From the NCBI GenBank assembly GCA_049965795.1, contig JBMFVW010000020.1, forward strand, positions 1 through 30,339: a stretch of 30,339 nucleotides of DNA. Reading direction: 5' to 3'. Positions 24,009 to 30,339 of the stretch are shown in pieces (positions within the stretch are counted from its first letter, which is position 1; each line of letters begins with the position of its first letter). Below the pieces are notes generated by a model that saw only the letters and a program-made list of their open reading frames with translations, ran no database searches and had not been told where the DNA came from. A program made the translations under genes and the position numbers. The DNA comes from Acidulodesulfobacterium_A sp049965795 (GTDB taxonomy: Bacteria; SZUA-79; Acidulodesulfobacterales; Acidulodesulfobacteraceae).

Positions 24009-24803
24009 ATGTCCAGAAAAAAGAAAAAATGTCCGGAACATTCCAATTCGGAAAGATGGATGATAAGCTACGGAGATTTCCTTACCACTCTCCTTTCTTT
24101 TTTTATAGTAATGTTTGCAATATCGAAAGTAAATAATGTAAGACTGAAAGAACTTGCGGTCTCTATACAGCAGGCATTCGGAGCCAATAAGTTTATAACT
24201 GTTTCACGTTCAAGGCCGAATATAGCTTCTACTCCAAAAGTGGTAGTGCCAAAGGTTGCGCCTTCCGAATTCAAGGTATCTAAGTCTAATAAAAAGCTGA
24301 TTAAAGAAGAACGGCAGGAGTCTGCGGTTTTTAGCGGTATAGAATCAAATATAAAATCTTTTGCCGCCGGAAACGCATCGTATAAATCTTCGCTTAGGGT
24401 TTATAAGTCTACGAGGGGTCTAGTTATATCTCTTAAGGGTTCAAGCTTTTTTAATTCCGGCAGCGCAAGGATAATAACAAAATATCATCCGTTATTAAAA
24501 TATATAGCTTCAGAACTTTTGAAAGTCAACAATAATATATCTATTGAAGGATATACCGATTCTACGCCTATACGCAGCGTAAAATATCCGAACAACTGGA
24601 TGCTTTCAACCGCAAGGGCGGTCAACGTATTAAGCTTTTTTATAAAAAGCGTTGATTTTCCTCCTTCCAGGCTGTCCGCTTCAGGATACGGCAAATACAA
24701 GCCGATAGCCAGCAATGCTACCGCCGCCGGACGCGCACTTAACAGACGCGTCAATATAGTCGTTCTGTCCAACTTTTTAAACAACGAGCTTCCAAGTTCA
24801 TGA
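24009..24803 (+). CDS. motB: Flagellar motor stator protein MotB
   Basis: This is a 264-aa stator partner. The plug and membrane motif WMISYGDFLTTLLSFFIVMF (17-36) includes D23, equivalent to the ion-binding Asp32 of E. coli MotB. The C-terminal OmpA-like domain (about 135-255), with ISIEGYTDSTPI, NNWMLSTARAVNVLSFF and LSASGYGKYKPIASN, binds peptidoglycan. Residues about 60-120 form a polar linker. Tyr/Gly residues around D23 do not allow a firm call between H+ and Na+ coupling. The gene is coupled to motA and its TGA directly abuts the stop of the opposite-strand PilZ gene. Confidence 0.95.
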   Translation: MSRKKKKCPEHSNSERWMISYGDFLTTLLSFFIVMFAISKVNNVRLKELAVSIQQAFGANKFITVSRSRPNIASTPKVVVPKVAPSEFKVSKSNKKLIKEERQESAVFSGIESNIKSFAAGNASYKSSLRVYKSTRGLVISLKGSSFFNSGSARIITKYHPLLKYIASELLKVNNNISIEGYTDSTPIRSVKYPNNWMLSTARAVNVLSFFIKSVDFPPSRLSASGYGKYKPIASNATAAGRALNRRVNIVVLSNFLNNELPSS

Positions 24804-25775
24804 CAGATGCTCAATATTCTGTTTAGCTATCTGCCGTCTTTGCTGTTCAAAAGTAAACTTAATTATTTCGTCCCTGTCCGATTCGTTTATTGCGGTAAAT
24901 TTGCATGCAAAAGAAATCTTAGCATTATTTGAACCTTCGTCGGGCGGATATTCCGAAACGTTAACGACCTGAGCGATAGCTTTTACTACGAATTGAGGCA
25001 CAGAAGAAAACAACATTGTAATCTTTAATATGTCTCCGCGTTTTAATTTCAAATCCTCTTTATCTTGAGCCGCATCGTTTTTATCTATCTCTTCGGTCCA
25101 CATAATTCCGGAACCGCTTATAGATACGCGCTTTTCTTTAACGTCCGAAAAAATAGACGCTTCCGGATTTAATATGGATAAAATAACGTCCAATTTACTG
25201 TTTATGGCTATCAAAAGATTTTCCAATTTAGGATTTATAGGAGCATCTTCGTCCTTTTCGCCCGGTGTTCCATAAACTCTCGGCGAAGCTACCCCGTAAA
25301 TTCCATAAACCGAAGTTGTAAAAGAAGGTCTGGAAATATATGCCTCTTTCGTTTCAAGGAATTCGTCGATAGAAATTTTTTGATAAATAAACTGGATAAC
25401 TGCGATAACCCTTACGAACTCCCTTCCTTCCCTTTCTTCTAGAGGCTGTCCGGAAACCTTTGCTTGAATAAAAATTCCGCCCGTATTTCTAAGAATTTTC
25501 TCCGCCGCAATTTTATATTTATACGTCTTAGAAAATCCATAGTTTATTATATTTATATCGGCTGCTTTTTTTATAAGATCTATGTCTTTTTCAGGATCGC
25601 AATCATTTAATTCGAATTCGACTGCTTTTTTATCTGCAAAGCAGGCATATAAAACAATATTTAAAAGATTTTTATCTATCTTAGCGATATATCCTTTAAA
25701 TTTCTTTTTCGGAGTTTCTAAAACTATCTCCTGATTTTCATAAAAAAAATTATCGTAATCTTCCGCGTTATTCAT
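24798..25775 (-). CDS. Atypical PilZ-domain c-di-GMP receptor protein
   Basis: This is a 325-aa cytoplasmic protein with two parts. Residues 1-110 form a YcgR-N-like beta domain (NQEIVLETPKKKFKGYIAKI). The PilZ part begins with REGREFVRV (115-123), giving the RxxxR motif (R118, R122). It has a long helical insertion (about 135-205, LENLLIAINSKLDVILSIL), then VSISGSGIMW (217-226) in place of (D/N)xSxxG, and ends with EQQRRQ. The insertion of helices between the two c-di-GMP motifs resembles the atypical, oligomeric tPilZ type. Ser218 replaces Asp/Asn, so binding affinity may differ. The convergent overlap with motB suggests it modulates the motor like YcgR. Confidence 0.72.
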   Translation of the reverse strand: MNNAEDYDNFFYENQEIVLETPKKKFKGYIAKIDKNLLNIVLYACFADKKAVEFELNDCDPEKDIDLIKKAADINIINYGFSKTYKYKIAAEKILRNTGGIFIQAKVSGQPLEEREGREFVRVIAVIQFIYQKISIDEFLETKEAYISRPSFTTSVYGIYGVASPRVYGTPGEKDEDAPINPKLENLLIAINSKLDVILSILNPEASIFSDVKEKRVSISGSGIMWTEEIDKNDAAQDKEDLKLKRGDILKITMLFSSVPQFVVKAIAQVVNVSEYPPDEGSNNAKISFACKFTAINESDRDEIIKFTFEQQRRQIAKQNIEHLS

Positions 25776-25821
25776 TTACCGACCGTCCGTATTTCATTTA
25801 TTTATATTTATCTATAGAGTT

Positions 25822-26181
25822 TTAGTTAGATTTATAAGCTTTTATAGCAAAAGAAATTTTATTAAGCATCGCTATTTTTTCGCCGACATTTTCTTTCATT
25901 CCTTTCAGCATATCGATAATTTTTCTATCGGATTCCGCAATATAGGATAATTTATTCTGCAAATATAATTTATAATCATCTTCTTTTACGCTTTTAAATC
26001 TGCCTGCATCAAAATTTTTGCATCGCCGGTCAGATTTAAAAAAAAGCTTGGTTAATAAAACTTTTCTTTCGAATATTTTTTTTAGATTAATCGGATTCTC
26101 TCTTTTTTCTGATAAAATTAATATTATATAATTATTTAATATAATAATATTATCGGCAATTTTTAATTTTAATAAATTCAT
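25822..26181 (-). CDS. Small helical protein of unknown function
   Basis: This is a 119-aa Lys/Ile/Leu-rich, probably all-helical protein without a recognisable signal peptide or domain. The C-terminal half (YLQNKLSYIAESDRKIIDML and following, ending FAIKAYKSN) looks amphipathic. Size and context, upstream of the PilZ gene and near motAB, would allow a flagellar chaperone of FlgN/FliT kind, but no motif proves this. The start is uncertain, since no Shine-Dalgarno precedes the ATG at 26181. It is separated from the PilZ gene by 46 nt on the same strand. Confidence 0.5.
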   Translation of the reverse strand: MNLLKLKIADNIIILNNYIILILSEKRENPINLKKIFERKVLLTKLFFKSDRRCKNFDAGRFKSVKEDDYKLYLQNKLSYIAESDRKIIDMLKGMKENVGEKIAMLNKISFAIKAYKSN

Positions 26182-26262
26182 TTTTAATTTTATTTATTTT
26201 ATTTTTATTGATTTTTTTCGCATATTAATTATAATTATATTAACTATTATAATTTTATAATA

Positions 26263-26271
26263 TGGTATAAT
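26263..26271 (+). promoter_or_regulatory. Extended -10 promoter for the HDOD/GGDDF operon
   Basis: TGGTATAAT is a full extended -10 (TGnTATAAT). It lies about 140 nt upstream of the ATG at 26410 in a 228-nt divergent intergenic region. The -35 at 17 bp is poor, as is usual for extended -10 promoters. The remaining leader (26283-26409) contains two copies of CTTTAAA and no identified riboswitch. Confidence 0.45.
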
Positions 26272-26409
26272 ATAAATCAACATTATTCATCAACGGTGTA
26301 ATAGGAAATGTTTTTGTATTTCTTTTGCCGGTTAAGCAAAATATAAGAAAAAGGCGTCTTTAAAGGCTTTAAAATAAAAAATAAAGATAAATTTAATAAA
26401 AATAAAAAT

Positions 26410-26799
26410 ATGCGGAAAGTTAAATCGGACAAATTAAAAGTAGGGGATGTCCTGGCAAAAGATATAATTTCCAAAAAAGGGATAACTATACTTAAAAAAG
26501 GCACGGAATTATCCGATAAATTTATAGCAAATATAAAAAAAATAAGCGCAGAATATTCCTTGCCCGAAGAAATGTATATATTTATAGAAGGAACCGGCAG
26601 CGGTTCCGAAAAAGACAATAAAATTTCCGGCGAAAATAAAGAAGAAATGGAAAAAGAGATAGAATCTTTAGAAAAAAGATTTAAAAATATAGAAGGCTAT
26701 GAATATACGGAAGACATAAAAGATGCAATTAAAAATCAGATAATTAAATTTTACGGCGAAACTCATCATTCTGAGGAACAGGCAAATGAGAAAAGTTGA
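26410..26799 (+). CDS. Small protein with HD-GYP-associated N-terminal-type domain
   Basis: This is a 129-aa protein. Residues 1-60 (LKVGDVLAKDIISKKGITIL then KKGTELSDKFIANIKK) match the domain often found at the N-terminus of HD-GYP phosphodiesterases ('l.pGmvla.di....G..ll..gt.l....i..L'). Here there is no HD-GYP domain. Instead a Glu/Lys-rich segment with coiled-coil character follows (about 70-100). Its last 14 nt overlap the HDOD gene, whose Shine-Dalgarno (GAGG) lies within it, implying translational coupling. A regulatory or scaffold role for the HDOD partner is likely but unproven. Confidence 0.7.
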   Translation: MRKVKSDKLKVGDVLAKDIISKKGITILKKGTELSDKFIANIKKISAEYSLPEEMYIFIEGTGSGSEKDNKISGENKEEMEKEIESLEKRFKNIEGYEYTEDIKDAIKNQIIKFYGETHHSEEQANEKS

Positions 26800-27679
26800 C
26801 AGCTTGGACAAGTTAATAGCTACGGTAAAAAAAACGGAAAATATACCTACCCTCCCTAAAGTATTAACTAAAATTTCCGAAGAAATCGATAACGATAATT
26901 TTTCTATTAAAAATATCGGCGACTTGATGTCCCGCGACGTCAGCCTGTCGGCAAGAATATTAAAAATAGTAAACTCTCCTTTTTACGGTTTTCCCCAAAG
27001 AATATATAACATTAATCATGCAATAGTACTTCTCGGCGCAAACGTATTAAAGAGTATCGTAATTTCCACATCGGTTTTTACCGCAATGAAAGAAACTATG
27101 ACGGGTCTTTCGGAACATTCCCTGTTTTGTGCATTCACTTCTAAACATATAGCCCAGGAAATAAACAAAAACATAAAAAAAACCGGCAAATTGAAATCAA
27201 ACGAACAACAAAAACAACAGCAAGCCGTGGATCCCGACAATATGTTTGCCGTCGGTTTACTGCATGACATAGGAAAAATTATTATAGCAACGACTTTCAA
27301 AGAAGATTTTAAGACTATATTGGAAATAGCGCAAAAAGAAGAAAGACCTATTGACTTAATAGAACATGAGATTCTCAACATATCTCACGACCAGCTTGGA
27401 TATATGCTTGTAAAAGAATGGAATCTGCCCGCCGCCATATATATACCGATAAAATATCATCATAACCCTGCTCTTGCCGACGATTTTAAAAAAGAAACCG
27501 CCATATTAAACATTGCGGATTTTTTAACAAGGGCTATCGGGGTCGGGTTTTCCGGCTCCTATTGCTTAGAAAAAATAAATACCGATTCTATGAATATTTT
27601 AGAAATTAATATAGATTTTATAAAATCGGCTATAGAAGAAATTTATTTATATAAAGATGAACTGAATATATTTGAATAG
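26786..27679 (+). CDS. HDOD-domain signalling protein
   Basis: This is a 297-aa protein made almost wholly of an HDOD domain. Landmarks are IPTLPKVLTKISEEI (20-34), DVSLSARILKIVNSPFYGF (51-69), INHAIVLLGANVLKSIV (76-92), GLLHDIGKI (157-165) with H160/D161, and IKYHHNP. HDOD proteins are often tied to motility, CheW/c-di-GMP or stress signalling and usually lack phosphohydrolase activity, although the HD pair is kept here. A Gln/Lys-rich insertion (about 132-150) is unusual. The gene is coupled to the upstream small gene and followed after 35 nt by the GGDDF gene, suggesting a signalling operon. Confidence 0.92.
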   Translation: MRKVDSLDKLIATVKKTENIPTLPKVLTKISEEIDNDNFSIKNIGDLMSRDVSLSARILKIVNSPFYGFPQRIYNINHAIVLLGANVLKSIVISTSVFTAMKETMTGLSEHSLFCAFTSKHIAQEINKNIKKTGKLKSNEQQKQQQAVDPDNMFAVGLLHDIGKIIIATTFKEDFKTILEIAQKEERPIDLIEHEILNISHDQLGYMLVKEWNLPAAIYIPIKYHHNPALADDFKKETAILNIADFLTRAIGVGFSGSYCLEKINTDSMNILEINIDFIKSAIEEIYLYKDELNIFE

Positions 27680-27714
27680 TCGAATATTCGAATAAAAATT
27701 CAATAATATAATAC

Positions 27715-28725
27715 ATGAATAATCAAAAAAATAAATCTTATAAAATATTTGCGGTACTCGACGAATCCGAAAAAAACTTTTATAAATCAGTTATAAAAGA
27801 CGAACTTGAAAAATACAACATAATGACGTTCGATTCTTTTAACCGCGCATATTATTCTGTTTACGCATCCCCGCCGAATTTAATTATAATAGTAATCGGT
27901 TCCATAATACAAAAAAACGAGCTTGAATACAAAAAAGAACTGAAATTGATTAACGATATGCAGATAGATAACATGCTAAGCAATATCCCGATTCTTTTTA
28001 TTATTCCTCCGGATTTTGATTTTAAATCTATTGCCTCATCCGAAAAATATATTTTAAAAGATTACATTAAAGAACCGTTAAGCAAAAACGAACTAAAGTA
28101 TAAAATAGAAAGCATAATAAAATCTTCTAAATCGGCATTAGACGCAAATCCTCTTACTAAACTGCCTGGAAACTCGTCAATCATAGAATCGGTAAAAACT
28201 AAATTAGAGGAAGATATCGATTTTGCTTTTGCTTATATCGATATAGACAATTTCAAATCGTACAATGATAAATACGGTTTTTTGAGAGGCGACGAAGTTA
28301 TTATGATGACTTCGAGGCTGATTGCTACCACTGTTTACGATATTTCCAAAACAAAACGCAGAAATATCGAGAAATACGTATTTATAGGACATATAGGCGG
28401 AGACGATTTCGTAATAATGTCCTACGACGACGACATACTGGAAATATCAAACAATATAATCGCCAATTTCGATAAAATAATCCTTTCTTTTTACGACAAC
28501 ACCGATAAAGAACGCGGATACATAGAATCTTACGGAAGGCAAAAAAATCTTCAGAAGTTTCCTATAATGAGCCTTTCTATAGCAGTTATAGAAAACGTGA
28601 ATAAAAAAATTACGCATTACGGACAGATCAGCGAAATAATCTCTGGACTTAAAAAAATCGCTAAAGATAAGTCCGGTTCAAACATAATAACCGACAGAAG
28701 AAAACCGGAAAACGGCGGCGTTTAA
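27715..28725 (+). CDS. Pseudo-receiver plus GGDEF (GGDDF) protein
   Basis: This is a 336-aa cytoplasmic protein. Residues 8-135 have a receiver-like alternation of strands and helices, but the phosphoacceptor Asp is missing (LIIIVIGSI at 56-64), so it is a pseudo-receiver. The GGDEF domain begins NPLTKLPGN (145-153) and includes AYIDIDNFKSYNDKYGF (173-189) and RGDEV. The signature is HIGGDDFVIM (226-235), GGDDF instead of GGDEF. The metal and Asn residues of YIDIDNFKSYND are intact, so diguanylate cyclase activity is possible though uncertain. Proteins with this FIGHIGGDDF form are, from memory, common in deltaproteobacteria. It is the last gene before a scaffold join. Confidence 0.88.
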   Translation: MNNQKNKSYKIFAVLDESEKNFYKSVIKDELEKYNIMTFDSFNRAYYSVYASPPNLIIIVIGSIIQKNELEYKKELKLINDMQIDNMLSNIPILFIIPPDFDFKSIASSEKYILKDYIKEPLSKNELKYKIESIIKSSKSALDANPLTKLPGNSSIIESVKTKLEEDIDFAFAYIDIDNFKSYNDKYGFLRGDEVIMMTSRLIATTVYDISKTKRRNIEKYVFIGHIGGDDFVIMSYDDDILEISNNIIANFDKIILSFYDNTDKERGYIESYGRQKNLQKFPIMSLSIAVIENVNKKITHYGQISEIISGLKKIAKDKSGSNIITDRRKPENGGV

Positions 28726-28759
28726 TAATTAGTAATTAGAGCGATTAAGGAAAAGGGGT

Positions 28760-28859
28760 NNNNNNNNNNNNNNNNNNNNNNNNNNNNNNNNNNNNNNNNN
28801 NNNNNNNNNNNNNNNNNNNNNNNNNNNNNNNNNNNNNNNNNNNNNNNNNNNNNNNNNNN
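28760..28859. other. Assembly gap (100 N)
   Basis: Exactly 100 Ns mark a scaffold join of unknown length. The left flank ends GGAAAAGGGGT, similar to but not the same as the AAAAGGTG arm of the REP-like elements. The right flank starts at the fliW stop codon. Confidence 0.98.
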
Positions 28860-28860
28860 T

Positions 28861-29433
28861 TTAATAGGGATTTATCGGAAGTTTTTGTTTAACATCGTAT
28901 AAATCGTTGTTTAAAACGGTCTGAATAGCCTTTCGGCTTTTAACGTTGATTATTATCGGAGCTTTTAGATTGACCGTAGAGGAGTATAAGTCCTTAAAAA
29001 CGGTCACGATAACGAATATTATTGCGTCGGTTTTATCTTTTAATCCTATAAGCTCTTTATCTTCTTCCGTAATGCCCGCCGCATAATCCTTAAAGAAATA
29101 GTTCGGGTCGGCTACTATAAAGCAAAGTTTATCGTTTTCGATGCTTTGCAGTATAAAAAAAGGAAGATTTTTTTCTTTATTTATATTTAATATGCAATAT
29201 TTTTTTAAATCGTTAAATCCAAGTATCGGCTTAACAAATTCTAAGATTTTAGACTTATCTACCGCAACTCCTTGAGGATAATATATGCTCCTAACGAGAA
29301 TCTCCGAATCGGTTAACGGTATACCGGTTAAGGCAATATTCCTACCGGCGGCGGTATCGGCAGTATTGTTAGGATATGAATCAAGACCGTTTCCGGCTTT
29401 AGTATCAGTATTTGCGTTAGCGTTATTACTCAA
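28861..29433 (-). CDS. fliW: Flagellar assembly factor FliW with N-terminal extension
   Basis: This is a 190-aa FliW, the protein antagonist of CsrA that also binds flagellin. The core starts near residue 62 (ILEFVKPILGFNDLKKYCIL) and continues with PFFILQSIENDKLCFIVADP (91-110), ending INVKSRKAIQTVLNNDLYDV. All are typical FliW blocks. A 40-residue N-terminal Asn/Thr/Ala-rich extension is unusual; common FliW is about 130-160 aa. The start is TTG with AAGGAG 9 nt upstream. It is downstream of csrA by 15 nt, and the pair forms the flagellin-FliW-CsrA feedback switch. Confidence 0.93.
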   Translation of the reverse strand: MSNNANANTDTKAGNGLDSYPNNTADTAAGRNIALTGIPLTDSEILVRSIYYPQGVAVDKSKILEFVKPILGFNDLKKYCILNINKEKNLPFFILQSIENDKLCFIVADPNYFFKDYAAGITEEDKELIGLKDKTDAIIFVIVTVFKDLYSSTVNLKAPIIINVKSRKAIQTVLNNDLYDVKQKLPINPY

Positions 29434-29448
29434 TTTACAAAACTCCTT

Positions 29449-29763
29449 TTATATTTTTTTATTTTTATCGGACGATAAAGCGTTTAAATTGTTAATTCCG
29501 TTTAATTCGCCTAAATTTTTAAAGTTATCGAAGTTATTAAGTTCGTTAAGTTTGTTTAAACCTGATATATCGTCTAAGCTGACTGCCGATGCACTGATAT
29601 TTTCATTCTTAATCATGTCGTATAGTTCTTTTCTTAAGATATTTATCGATTTCGGAGCGTCTATTCCTATTTTTACGTTACTGCCTGACATAGATAACAC
29701 TTCTATAGTAACGTCGTCGCCGATTTTAATGCTCTCTCCGGCTTTTCTGGTAAGAATCAGCAT
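29449..29763 (-). CDS. csrA: Carbon storage regulator CsrA with C-terminal extension
   Basis: This is a 104-aa CsrA/RsmA. Residues 1-55 match the family: MLILTRKAGESIKIGDDVTI (1-20), then VKIGIDAPKSINILRKELYD (30-49). L4, R6 and R44, the key RNA-binding positions, are kept. CsrA is normally 55-75 aa; here residues 56-104 form a tail rich in Asn/Leu (GLNKLNELNNFDNFKNLG and so on), a low-complexity repeat of Leu/Asn pairs. The tail has no known function. CsrA binds GGA motifs in mRNA leaders and represses flagellin translation when free of FliW. It lies between flgL and fliW on the minus strand. Confidence 0.95.
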   Translation of the reverse strand: MLILTRKAGESIKIGDDVTIEVLSMSGSNVKIGIDAPKSINILRKELYDMIKNENISASAVSLDDISGLNKLNELNNFDNFKNLGELNGINNLNALSSDKNKKI

Positions 29764-29796
29764 GATTTTATTTATTGTATTATTTTATTGTATGAT

Positions 29797-29802
29797 ATTA
29801 TA
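29797..29802 (-). promoter_or_regulatory. Candidate -10 for csrA-fliW
   Basis: On the minus strand TATAAT lies 33 nt upstream of the csrA ATG, within CGTATAATATCATAC. The -35 at 17 bp (AATACA) is weak. It would allow csrA-fliW to be transcribed apart from flgL. Confidence 0.3.
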
Positions 29803-29857
29803 CGATATTTTTATTGTTTTGTATTGCGATTTTATTGCCTATCGTATATAAATTAAA

Positions 29858-30339
29858 CTATTTTAAATACTGGAGAAGCATAGGCGTTAGCGAAGTTATA
29901 TCGGATGAGGCTTCAAGAGTAGCCTGATAAGATTCTTGCGCCTGCGTAAGATTAGTCATTGCCTGGGCAACGTTCACATCCTGGGTTTGGCTCAAAAGCT
30001 GAGAAATATTTGCCAAAACTGTCTGATAACTTGTCTGCTGTTCGTTTAGTCTTTCCGTAACCGTTCCTATAGTCGCCTGAGCTGCCGTCATAGTGCTTAA
30101 TCCGTTCTGTATGCCTTGAATAACTGCCGATGAATTCTGCTGAAATACGTTATTCTGAAGCTCGGACTGGAATAGAGAAAGAACGGAAAGGATACCGGCG
30201 GGGGTGGAAGAAGAAGTAATCGTTGAAGGATCGTTTCCGAATATAGAGTCGGCCGTAAGAGTGGGCGTTACCGTTTCGTTTTGAGTTATCTGGTAATTAA
30301 GGTTTGTATCGGTACCCTGATATGTATAGACATTGTAAT
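29858..30339 (-). CDS. flgL: Flagellar hook-associated protein FlgL, C-terminal part (truncated by window end)
   Basis: The open frame runs without a stop from the window edge to TAG at 29858. I translated the part beyond the internal Met at 30089-30091; it includes TLTADSIFGNDP, LSLFQSELQNNVFQQNSSAV and then NGLSTMTAAQATIGTVTERL. The last 100 residues have the helical heptads and ending of the flagellin C-terminal domain (TNLTQAQESYQATLEASSDI, ending LLQYLK), typical of FlgL (HAP3). Adjacent csrA-fliW supports FlgL over flagellin, as flgL-fliW-csrA neighbourhoods are common. The upstream part lies outside the window. Confidence 0.82.
   Translation of the reverse strand, partial: YNVYTYQGTDTNLNYQITQNETVTPTLTADSIFGNDPSTITSSSTPAGILSVLSLFQSELQNNVFQQNSSAVIQGIQNGLSTMTAAQATIGTVTERLNEQQTSYQTVLANISQLLSQTQDVNVAQAMTNLTQAQESYQATLEASSDITSLTPMLLQYLK

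Noticed and set aside
26283..26618. 111-codon minus-strand frame upstream of the HDOD operon
   Set aside because: It is antisense to the 129-aa gene's conserved N-domain and lacks start signals.
29285..29851. 188-codon plus-strand open frame over fliW and csrA
   Set aside because: It covers two well-identified minus-strand genes and their promoter; its hydrophobic translation comes from antisense reading.
1..30339. CRISPR array, tRNA, rRNA, integrase, relaxase or transposase gene
   Set aside because: I looked for regular spaced repeats, tRNA T-loop sequences and the corresponding protein motifs on both strands and saw none; off-window genes cannot be excluded.

Overview
The window is a low-GC bacterial chromosome segment, roughly 30% GC by eye, with two 100-N scaffold joins at 18974-19073 and 28760-28859, so it looks like a metagenome or draft scaffold. 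The flagellar genes (FlgJ-type rod protein fused to a lytic transglycosylase, FliI, MotA/MotB, FlgL-CsrA-FliW), DksA, the futalosine menaquinone enzyme MqnC, and the atypical PilZ and GGDDF signalling families suggest a Gram-negative, motile, Desulfobacterota/'Deltaproteobacteria'-like organism. That placement is an inference from gene content; no rRNA is present. At least five genes appear to start with TTG and one with GTG.

Region A (55-14170, all minus strand, one apparent operon read right to left) is a 13-gene type IV secretion/conjugation locus. In transcription order it encodes: VirB2-like pilin, VirB3-like, VirB4 ATPase, VirB5/TrbJ-like, VirB6/TrbL-like, VirB8-like, VirB10/TrbI-like, a MoxR/RavA-type AAA+ ATPase, VirD4-like coupling ATPase, a small membrane protein, VirB9/TrbG-like, a lipoprotein, and a VirB1-like lytic transglycosylase. 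No VirB11 ATPase and no relaxase are seen. The MoxR/RavA-like gene is translationally coupled (ATGA) to virD4, so this may be a T4SS variant in which a MoxR chaperone-ATPase is an integral part.

Region B (14171-14603) is non-coding. It holds six 11-bp-phased direct repeats of PhoB/OmpR-box architecture whose last copy occupies the -35 position of a plausible promoter for the T4SS operon. Next to these is a cluster of REP-like inverted repeats that recur at 13.6 kb and 22.0 kb, and in degenerate form elsewhere.

Region C (14604-18973, minus) holds a YbgC-like thioesterase, a single-domain receiver, a 988-aa hybrid kinase (Rossmann-PAS-HisKA-HATPase-REC-REC-degenerate GGDEF) and another single-domain receiver at a scaffold join: a phosphorelay cassette. 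Region D (19079-22949, minus) holds DksA, MqnC, FliI and FlgJ-SLT. Region E (23224-24803, plus) is motAB, converging on a minus-strand PilZ c-di-GMP receptor and a small unknown gene. Region F (26410-28725, plus) holds a small regulator, an HDOD protein and a pseudo-receiver/GGDDF protein. Region G (28861-30339, minus) is the flgL(partial)-csrA-fliW module.

Taken together, the right half encodes flagellar assembly, stator and c-di-GMP/CsrA control of motility, and the left half a self-contained envelope-spanning T4SS. The most notable observations are the MoxR-containing, VirB11-less T4SS, its phased-repeat promoter region, the dispersed REP family, an atypical Walker A in VirB4, and a long CsrA with a low-complexity tail.
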